NCBI GenBank assembly: GCA_030679635.1
Contig: JAUXSZ010000062.1
Location: 1 to 11,310 of the forward strand
DNA length: 11,310 nucleotides
Reading direction: 5' to 3'
Source: Sulfuricurvum sp.
GTDB taxonomy: Bacteria; Campylobacterota; Campylobacteria; Campylobacterales; Sulfurimonadaceae
Made by a program: the position numbers and the translations under genes
Shown here: in pieces, positions 5,847 through 11,310 of the stretch
Position numbering within the stretch: position 1 is the first letter of the stretch
Layout: each line of letters starts with the position of its first letter
Notes under the pieces: generated by a model
The model's input: the letters and a program-made list of their open reading frames with translations, nothing else
Databases searched by the model: none
Told to the model about the DNA's origin: nothing

Positions 5847-6521
5847 ATGCCTGTTTTGCCGACTCTTCATGACAGCTGGAAAGAGGCATTAAAAGCTGAG
5901 TTTACCCAAACCTATGTTTCCAATCTCAAAGACTTTTTGCGCGAAGAGAAAAAGCTCTATTCTCTTTTCCCCCCTGAAAATGAACGTTTCAATGCCTTTA
6001 ATTTGACCCCTTTTGATTCCGTAAAAGTTGTTATCTTAGGACAGGACCCCTACCATGGGACGGCACAAGCGCATGGGCTCTCTTTCTCGGTACGGGAGGG
6101 TGTTGCTCTTCCCCCCTCATTAAAAAACATATTTAAAGAGCTCGTAGACGATATAGGATGCCCCTATCCCAACAGCGGTGATCTGAGTCCATGGGCGCGC
6201 GAGGGGGTGCTACTGCTCAATACTCTTTTGAGTGTTCGAGCCCATGAACCTTTTTCTCATAAGGATCGGGGCTGGGAACGATTTACCGATCAGGTCATTC
6301 GTACCTTGAGCGATCAGAAGGAGCATCTTGTTTTCATTCTTTGGGGAGCCCCTGCGGCTAAAAAAAGTATGTTGATAGACAGATCTAAGCATTTGATCCT
6401 CAAAGCGCCACATCCTTCTCCGCTCTCTTCGTATAGAGGGTTTTTCGGTTCCAAGCCGTTTAGTCAGACCAATGCTTATCTGATTCGCAACGGGATTGTT
6501 CCGATTAACTGGAAGCTTTGA
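5847..6521 (+). CDS. ung: Uracil-DNA glycosylase, family 1
   Basis: Removes uracil arising from cytosine deamination or dUMP misincorporation, the first step of base-excision repair. The 224 residues match the usual length. Motifs: GQDPYHG with catalytic Asp67 and Tyr69 (65-71), the uracil-specificity segment GLSFSV (77-82), LLLNTLLSVR (122-131) and HPSPLS with catalytic His189 (189-194). FFGSKPFSQTNAYL (199-212) is also typical of Ung. It starts 5 bases after hspR with only a weak ribosome binding site (CAGGG directly before ATG), so translation is probably coupled to hspR. Its end overlaps the convergent CHAD gene by 17 bases. It is the second UDG-superfamily enzyme in the window. The operon position implies at least partial control from the HspR-regulated promoter. 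Confidence 0.97.
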   Translation: MPVLPTLHDSWKEALKAEFTQTYVSNLKDFLREEKKLYSLFPPENERFNAFNLTPFDSVKVVILGQDPYHGTAQAHGLSFSVREGVALPPSLKNIFKELVDDIGCPYPNSGDLSPWAREGVLLLNTLLSVRAHEPFSHKDRGWERFTDQVIRTLSDQKEHLVFILWGAPAAKKSMLIDRSKHLILKAPHPSPLSSYRGFFGSKPFSQTNAYLIRNGIVPINWKL

Positions 6522-7242
6522 ATTTTTTGAGCATTTTTTTTCGCTCTACGAGAAGCGTTTTAATCTCACTGAGCGGATGCTCATGATAGAGTTGCTTTAA
6601 CCATTTTATTTGATTATAGAGATCCTGTATCTTTCCCAATTTATCCTGAACCTGTTTGCACACATGAATTTTCCCCGTTACCTTTTCCTGAAAAATTTCA
6701 TTCAGAAAATAAAGGGCATAGTGGGATACTTTAAAGCGTATGCGCAGGGCATGTAGCTCTTTTTTAGACGCTTTTTCGGGAAGTGCGCGATACGATTGCA
6801 GAGTTGTTCGATAATGTTCGTGCGCCGTTTGGCTAAGTTTTTTTTGTTCGATGGCCGGATTGAGTTCGACGAGAAAGTCATAAAATTCTTCTAATGCTTT
6901 GATGAGCCGTTGTTTGAACCCTTCTGAAATTACTTCTCCGTAATAGTGTTTTCGAATCGATCGTAACCGTTTGAGCACTTTTTTATGAGAAGTTGGAGTG
7001 ATCGAAAGTAAAAAAATATCGAATTCACGCAAGGGATTGGTAGTTTTGAAAAAGGTTCTAAGCGTCTGCGGGAAAACGATTGTTTCAGGGGTATAGAGTT
7101 CGAGCAATGAACGAACGCGGCGAAGGGCAACTCGAAATTGATGAAGATGGGTAATCTCTTCCTCCGGCCCGATTTTTTGAACCAATAGAAGAGCCTGATA
7201 AAGCTGATACATGAGATATTTTGTTAAGGGTGAAAGCTTCAT
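6505..7242 (-). CDS. CHAD-domain protein
   Basis: A 245-residue, almost all-helical and strongly basic protein of the CHAD family. CHAD domains are alpha-helical and bind inorganic polyphosphate, often at polyphosphate granules. The two typical repeats with conserved His/Arg are visible: HLHQFRVALRRVRSLLELY (32-50, H34, R37, R41, R42) and LHALRIRFKVSHYALYFL (163-180, H164, R167, K171). There is no N-terminal CYTH (triphosphatase) domain, so it is a stand-alone CHAD. I chose the ATG at 7242, where the CHAD-like sequence starts. An in-frame extension up to 7353 would lie inside the upstream nuclease gene and reads as unrelated, low-complexity sequence. It begins 17 bases after the nuclease stop, probably in one operon, and its end overlaps ung by 17 bases. 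Its substrate role here is inferred from the family. Confidence 0.88.
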   Translation of the reverse strand: MKLSPLTKYLMYQLYQALLLVQKIGPEEEITHLHQFRVALRRVRSLLELYTPETIVFPQTLRTFFKTTNPLREFDIFLLSITPTSHKKVLKRLRSIRKHYYGEVISEGFKQRLIKALEEFYDFLVELNPAIEQKKLSQTAHEHYRTTLQSYRALPEKASKKELHALRIRFKVSHYALYFLNEIFQEKVTGKIHVCKQVQDKLGKIQDLYNQIKWLKQLYHEHPLSEIKTLLVERKKMLKKFKASS

Positions 7243-7259
7243 ATAAACATTCTCGCTTA

Positions 7260-8276
7260 TTAAGGGTTCAATTCCACTACAGCATAAATTGGGAGGTGAT
7301 CCGAATACCCTTCTCCTAAATGATGCTTGGGATAGCGGCGGCTTTGCTGCCATCGATACATTGTCCCCTTATAAAAGAGGTAGGGTGCTTCAAATCGTCC
7401 GAAACTGCCTTGTACATACTCAAGCCCTTTTCCATCCGCCAGTGACGGTGAAATGATGATGTTGTCCAGCCCTTCATTGGCTCCCCGATATTGGTGGCTC
7501 CACCGTTTTTCTTCCGGAAGTTCGTACCACAGGTTATAGAGATGTCTTTTGCCCGATTTCAGTACCGTATAGCTAATGGGATGTTGGTCATCGTCAATGG
7601 TTTTGAGTATATGGTTGATCCCCGTAATCCCCTCAGTATCATTGTGTTTACGACTGCGTACAAAAGTACGGTACTCTTCGTAGTGGGAGTTGAAATCTCC
7701 GATGAGGAGAAAGGGTTCATCGGCATCCAGCTCTTCTAACCGTTTTTTTAATACTTTGGCACTCTGCACGCGCATACTTTCGGGACCGCTTTTGGACTTC
7801 CAATGGTTGACAAATACCCGCAAGTTTTTCCCCTTGATATCGAGCTTGACCTCTAAAATATCTCGATAGGCTCTATGGGCACCGACGGAACGGCTGAGGG
7901 CACTTGTGATGGGATAACGGCTCAAAAGGGCGACGGCAACGGTTGTGTTTTTAGAACGGGCAAAGGCGTAATAGGGATAATAGAGCCCTTGCCGGTTGAG
8001 CTCGGCTTTAAGCTCTTTGAGCGCTACTTCCGATTCAACCTCTTGCAAACCGATGACGTCGGCACCGATATCACGAATAACCTTTGCGGTATTGCGCAAT
8101 TTGATCCGGTGCATTTCTTCATTCCATCCCCAGGATGTATTGGGGATGTATTGTTCGTATTCGGTTCCGTTATCGTTCATGTCAAAAAGATTTTCAACAT
8201 TATAGGTTGCAATTTTCACGTCAGTCCCTTCTGCGAGTGTCCAAGTTATGAGCAATAGCCATAGAAATCGGATCAC
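7260..8276 (-). CDS. Secreted endonuclease/exonuclease/phosphatase-family protein
   Basis: A 338-residue metal-dependent phosphodiesterase or nuclease of the DNase I/EEP fold. The start MIRFLWLLLITWTLAEG is a short signal peptide, so it should act in the periplasm or outside. All fold motifs are in order: ATYNVENLFD (23-32, Asn26), GLQEVE (76-81, metal-binding Glu79), VNHWKSK (156-162), IGDFNS (192-197, Asp194/Asn196), GLDNIIIS (269-276) and the catalytic SDHLPI (325-330, Asp326/His327). The start is GTG. It overlaps the stop of the upstream peptidase as GTGA, with no separate ribosome binding site visible, so translation is probably coupled. Substrate (DNA, RNA, phospholipid or other phosphoester) cannot be decided. 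A nutritional role, scavenging phosphate or nucleotides from extracellular DNA, is one guess. Confidence 0.9.
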   Translation of the reverse strand: MIRFLWLLLITWTLAEGTDVKIATYNVENLFDMNDNGTEYEQYIPNTSWGWNEEMHRIKLRNTAKVIRDIGADVIGLQEVESEVALKELKAELNRQGLYYPYYAFARSKNTTVAVALLSRYPITSALSRSVGAHRAYRDILEVKLDIKGKNLRVFVNHWKSKSGPESMRVQSAKVLKKRLEELDADEPFLLIGDFNSHYEEYRTFVRSRKHNDTEGITGINHILKTIDDDQHPISYTVLKSGKRHLYNLWYELPEEKRWSHQYRGANEGLDNIIISPSLADGKGLEYVQGSFGRFEAPYLFYKGTMYRWQQSRRYPKHHLGEGYSDHLPIYAVVELNP

Positions 8277-10225
8277 TCAATGCCGTTCAATCGGAGAAGA
8301 TTTTTGGTCTCACACTCTCGCCCCATCATTTCGACGAAAAGCTCCTGCATGCTCTGACTCCCCCCTTTTGCCAACACAATTTCTTTGTATTTATGCGCCA
8401 ATTCTGACCCGAATATCCCCTCATCCACGATCGCATAGTAGGCATCGGCACTGAGGACCTCCGCCCATTTATAGCTGTAATATCCGGCGCTGTACCCGCC
8501 GCTGAAGATATGGGAAAAACCGTTTTGAAATTTATTATACGCAGGGGGTTTGATAAACGAGGTGCGTTCACGGATGGATATGAGTAGATTTTGTATTTCA
8601 TCCCCCTGATAGAGGCCAGAGTGAAGCATGAAGTCAAAGAGTGAAAACTCAAGCTGGCGGAGCATAAACAAAGCGCTTTGGAAGTTTTTGGCACGGATAA
8701 GCTTCGCGATCATCTCATCGTCCAGTACGGCCTCTGTGAGGTGATGCTTCGCAAAAAGCTTAAGGACTTTCGGCTCATAGGCGAAATTCTCCAAAAATTG
8801 TGACGGAAACTCTACGGCATCCCACTCCACCCCATTCACGCCGCTCACCCCATGTTCACGGACACGGCTCATCAGATGGTGCAGGGTATGCCCCATCTCG
8901 TGAAAGAGGGTGACGACATCATCGTGGCGCAAAAGAGAAGGGGAGGTGTCCGACGATGGGGGAAAATTGCAGACAACAAAGGCACTTGAGGGATGGATAC
9001 ATCCTGCCGTATCTTCGCAGTGGCTTTGAAAATTGTGCATCCATGCGCCGCCACGCTTGTCTTTACGTGCTTCGAGATCAAAATAGACGCGTGCGAAGAG
9101 GTTCTCTCCGTCATAGATGTCATAGGAGAGAGCTTTTTCATCCCACAGGGGGATCGTGCGTTTTTCGAAGCGGATACCAAACATTTTTTCCAAAAATTCA
9201 AACATCCCCTGCAGAACTCCATGCTGTTCGAAGTAGGGACGATACTCTTCTTCATCGATGTCGTATTGTTCTTTTTTGAGAATTTCGCTGTAGTAAGCCG
9301 TGTCGTAGCTTTGGAGATCTATCTCTTTGGCAATCGAGCGCAGTTGTGCTATTTCCCTCTTTGCTTGGGCTTGCGAGGTTTCGGCCAGTTCGTTTAGAAA
9401 GGTCAAAACGCTTTGGGTAGAGGGGGCCATTTTTGACGCAAGAGAGTATTCGGCATAATTGGCGAAGCCCAGGAGTTGAGCGCTCTGTGAACGAAGTCGT
9501 AGCAGTTCATCGATGATAGCCTCATTTTGAGGGGCACGGGTCACATAGGCGCGGTAAAGTTCTTCACGGATGGTGCGGTTTGGGCCATAGGTCATATAGG
9601 CGATGTACGATGGGCTTTGGAGGGTAAACCGGTATTTGGTAATTCCCTCTTCTTCAAAATGGGCATCCTCCAAGTCACTTTCCGGAATCCCTTCCACATC
9701 CGCATCGTCGGTAATGATTTTTTCATACGCATTCGTTGCGTCCAAAACATTTTGAGAAAAATCGTTTGTAAGGGTACTTTTGCGTAAATTGATCTCTTGG
9801 AGCCGTTGTTTGGAACTCTCCTTCAAATGAGCGCCCGAGAGTTCGAAATGAAGAATATTAAGATCGACAATGCGGCGTTGTTCCGTATTTAATAGAGCGT
9901 ATTCATTTTTTTTAATCTCCTTAAAAGCATCATAAATAGCGAGATTTTGTCCTACAAAGGTAGAGTATTCGGTTAGAATCGGCAATGCGTCGGCATATAC
10001 TTTTTGTGTTTCTTCGGAGTTTTTAACGGCATTGATATGTGAAAGGGGGGTGAATAGAAGCTCCATATCCTCTTCCATAAAGTCAAACGGCCGTACAAAA
10101 TTGGCATAGGTTTTGTGAGGAATTTCCAACAAAGAAGCAAGGGTTTTGTGGCTGTTTTCGATCAGGGACGTCAGATCGGCGATAAAAGTCTCTAAATTGA
10201 GGGTAAAATCGGTAAATGGTTGCAT
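8273..10225 (-). CDS. M3-family zinc oligopeptidase (oligopeptidase A/PrlC-like)
   Basis: A cytosolic metallopeptidase that degrades short peptides, including cleaved signal peptides in relatives such as PrlC. The 650 residues fit the M3A subfamily (about 650-690). The zinc site is FHEMGHTLHH, with HExxH at 442-446, and the third ligand is in VEFPSQFLENF, probably Glu472. The C-terminal substrate-binding segment FSGGYSAGYYSYKWAEVLSADAY is characteristic of the family. There is no signal peptide. AGGAG about 6 bases ahead of the ATG supports the start. It is the first gene of a probable operon with a secreted nuclease-like protein and a CHAD protein, and is divergent from the DUF502 gene. Confidence 0.95.
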   Translation of the reverse strand: MQPFTDFTLNLETFIADLTSLIENSHKTLASLLEIPHKTYANFVRPFDFMEEDMELLFTPLSHINAVKNSEETQKVYADALPILTEYSTFVGQNLAIYDAFKEIKKNEYALLNTEQRRIVDLNILHFELSGAHLKESSKQRLQEINLRKSTLTNDFSQNVLDATNAYEKIITDDADVEGIPESDLEDAHFEEEGITKYRFTLQSPSYIAYMTYGPNRTIREELYRAYVTRAPQNEAIIDELLRLRSQSAQLLGFANYAEYSLASKMAPSTQSVLTFLNELAETSQAQAKREIAQLRSIAKEIDLQSYDTAYYSEILKKEQYDIDEEEYRPYFEQHGVLQGMFEFLEKMFGIRFEKRTIPLWDEKALSYDIYDGENLFARVYFDLEARKDKRGGAWMHNFQSHCEDTAGCIHPSSAFVVCNFPPSSDTSPSLLRHDDVVTLFHEMGHTLHHLMSRVREHGVSGVNGVEWDAVEFPSQFLENFAYEPKVLKLFAKHHLTEAVLDDEMIAKLIRAKNFQSALFMLRQLEFSLFDFMLHSGLYQGDEIQNLLISIRERTSFIKPPAYNKFQNGFSHIFSGGYSAGYYSYKWAEVLSADAYYAIVDEGIFGSELAHKYKEIVLAKGGSQSMQELFVEMMGRECETKNLLRLNGIE

Positions 10226-10248
10226 GGCACTCTCCTAAATATGGTGTT

Positions 10249-10254
10249 ATTGTA
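10249..10254 (-). promoter_or_regulatory. Probable -10 box for the oligopeptidase operon
   Basis: TACAAT on the minus strand would start transcription near 10242, leaving a leader of about 17 bases with AGGAG before the ATG at 10225. No -35 match is evident. Confidence 0.4.
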
Positions 10255-10277
10255 GTGCAGTGTTTCAAAATTTATTC

Positions 10278-10283
10278 TATAAT
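10278..10283 (+). promoter_or_regulatory. Probable -10 box for the DUF502 gene
   Basis: A perfect TATAAT gives an expected start near 10290, about 22 bases ahead of the GTG start at 10312. It lies back to back with the minus-strand promoter of the oligopeptidase operon within an 86-base gap. Confidence 0.5.
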
Positions 10284-10311
10284 AGGTCAATTTGTTTACG
10301 GAAGGAAAGCT

Positions 10312-10926
10312 GTGCGTACTATTTTAGATGCAAAAATGAAATTGTTGATTCGGTATATATTCGTGGGGGCTCTTTCCTTATTTCCCCTTGTTTTGGTTTT
10401 AATCGTCGTGAATTTTCTCAAAGATTTAGGGGTGAGTGCCTATTTGTCTCTCCATGACTATACCAATTCATTCGGAATTACGATTGCCCTGATGGTTGCC
10501 GTGATTGTCATGTTTGCTATTTTGGGATATTCGATTGAGCGGTACGGGAAATCGATGTTTGTTTCGATTATTGACAGTACGTTTGCGCGGATTCCTGCGA
10601 TCCGTTCGGTCTATTCGGTTTCCAAAAAGCTTGCGGCGATGCTCTCAGGGGGTGAGGACGGAGGTAAAAAAGAGGTCGTTTTGATAGAATACCCTAAAGA
10701 AAACCTATGGGTACCGGCGTATCTGCTCAACCGTCATGCGCATATATGCGTTTTGTTTATCCCTACCTCTCCCAATCCGACAAGCGGATATACCGTTATG
10801 GTAGATGAAAAGTTCACCGTCAAAACAACGATGACCTTGCAGGAAGCGTCATCGTTTATTATCAGCATGGGGGCCGATTTCCCCCGTAAAGAAGAAGTCG
10901 CGCGTCTCATCCCTGCTGTGGACTAA
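10312..10926 (+). CDS. DUF502-family inner-membrane protein
   Basis: A 204-residue protein of the widely conserved but poorly characterised DUF502 family. Two membrane helices are visible, at about residues 12-35 (IRYIFVGALSLFPLVLVLIV) and 55-75 (GITIALMVAVIVMFAILGYS). The family hallmarks follow: RIPAIRSVYSVSKKL (93-107), VVLIEYPKENLWVPAYL (122-138) and PTSPNPTSGYTVMV (151-164). SFIISMGADFP near the end matches the family's usual 'iiSgG' segment. I chose the GTG at 10312 because GGAAGGAAAG lies just upstream. An ATG at 10336 is in frame but lacks such a site. Longer readings to 10216 would cross the promoter. The 3' end overlaps the convergent unknown gene by 4 bases. No function is known to me. 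Confidence 0.88.
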   Translation: MRTILDAKMKLLIRYIFVGALSLFPLVLVLIVVNFLKDLGVSAYLSLHDYTNSFGITIALMVAVIVMFAILGYSIERYGKSMFVSIIDSTFARIPAIRSVYSVSKKLAAMLSGGEDGGKKEVVLIEYPKENLWVPAYLLNRHAHICVLFIPTSPNPTSGYTVMVDEKFTVKTTMTLQEASSFIISMGADFPRKEEVARLIPAVD

Positions 10927-11303
10927 TCAAACTCGTCATACTTCGGCTCAAGCGCTCCAAAGGTTGCGATGAGGTGGTGACTGTAGTGCGGTGATTCGCC
11001 CTTTAGCCGTTCTATCGCCGCCAAACCAAGATCATAGGTCAAAGAAGAATCAACAATCACATGCGAGAAGTAGACGGTATTCTCATCGATCGAAAAATGG
11101 AGCCGTTTAAATTGGGCATTTTCATTGAGCAAATAATCATAGAGAGCTTCGATATTACTTTGTGGAATACGGCAAAGGGCTGAATCGGCAATAATAACGC
11201 CGTTGTCATAATAGGTAATCTCTATTTTTACGCTTTCGGAGTCAAATTTCCAATTGCGCTGACTTCGACGGGATAACGTGACGTTGAGGTGGAGGGAATC
11301 CAT
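10923..11303 (-). CDS. Protein of unknown function, possibly YbjN-like; start may lie outside the window
   Basis: A 126-residue acidic, soluble-looking protein that I do not firmly recognise. It shows beta strands early (VKIEITYYDNGVIIA, 25-39), a helix NIEALYDYLLNEN (50-62), then LHFSIDENTVYFSHVIVDSSL (68-88) and a helix YDLGLAAIERL. A helix 'LL.eN' followed by 'f.ide..vyfs..i' recalls YbjN/type III chaperone-like folds; this is a weak structural guess. The ATG at 11303 is only 7 bases from the window edge and the frame stays open upstream (ATC, AAA), so a longer N-terminus is possible and no ribosome binding site can be judged. It converges on the DUF502 gene with a 4-base overlap. There is no signal peptide or membrane segment in the visible part. 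Confidence 0.65.
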   Translation of the reverse strand: MDSLHLNVTLSRRSQRNWKFDSESVKIEITYYDNGVIIADSALCRIPQSNIEALYDYLLNENAQFKRLHFSIDENTVYFSHVIVDSSLTYDLGLAAIERLKGESPHYSHHLIATFGALEPKYDEFD

Positions 11304-11310
11304 GATTTTT

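Noticed and set aside
6510..6541. T-rich stretch after ung as an intrinsic terminator
   Set aside because: The run of eight T is real, but only a 4-base stem including a G-U pair can form before it.
7243..7353. N-terminal extension of the CHAD gene
   Set aside because: It lies inside the end of the nuclease gene and reads as Arg/Pro-rich sequence with no family likeness. The CHAD sequence begins naturally at the ATG at 7242.
8956..9397. Plus-strand frames within the oligopeptidase gene
   Set aside because: They lie antisense to the conserved M3 catalytic region, have no ribosome binding sites, and their products have no domain character.
10216..10311. Upstream extension of the DUF502 gene
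   Set aside because: It crosses both divergent promoters and overlaps the oligopeptidase start. GTG at 10312 has a good ribosome binding site.

Overview
The window looks like ordinary core chromosome of a Campylobacterota (Epsilonproteobacteria) species. A Sulfuricurvum/Sulfurimonas-type sulfur oxidiser is my best guess, from overall protein character, the cbpA-hspR gene pair, AT-rich promoters with TATAAT-like -10 boxes and poor -35 boxes, and very tight gene packing. The genus is inference. No mobile elements, RNA genes, CRISPR arrays or prophage traces are visible. Thirteen protein genes cover nearly everything, and the largest non-coding gap is about 150 bases.

Left part (1-1430, minus strand): a two-gene operon encodes a small exported His/Cys-rich protein (DUF2946-like) followed by a TonB-dependent outer-membrane receptor, whose C-terminal part lies outside the window. 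Both carry CxxC motifs, which suggests metal or metal-complex uptake. The short spacer between them can fold into a hairpin that takes in the first stop codon and part of the receptor's ribosome binding site. Next (1521-2810): a short periplasmic D-Ala-D-Ala carboxypeptidase on the plus strand converges on, and overlaps, a family 6 hypoxanthine/uracil-DNA glycosylase on the minus strand. Then comes purH (2908-4443), the last two steps of IMP synthesis, with its own promoter and a weak terminator-like hairpin.

Centre (4516-6521, plus strand): a heat-shock operon of cbpA (DnaJ-like co-chaperone), hspR (MerR-family repressor) and, 5 bases further on, ung (family 1 uracil-DNA glycosylase). Over the -35 region of its promoter lies CTTGATT-N7-ACTCAAC. 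This matches the HspR operator consensus (HAIR, CTTGAGT-N7-ACTCAAG) at 6 of 7 bases in each arm with exact spacing. The operon is therefore very likely autoregulated by HspR, and ung may be drawn into the same regulon.

Right part (6505-10225, minus strand): a probable operon of an M3 zinc oligopeptidase, a secreted endonuclease/exonuclease/phosphatase-family protein whose GTG start overlaps the peptidase stop, and a CHAD-domain (polyphosphate-binding type) protein. Divergent from it, a DUF502 membrane protein (10312-10926) converges on a 126-residue protein of unknown function whose start may lie outside the window. Three convergent pairs overlap by 4-17 bases, so none has room for a conventional terminator between the genes. 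I did not find a large undescribed system. The points most worth a second look are the HspR operator with ung in the operon, and the CxxC receptor with its His/Cys partner and intergenic hairpin.
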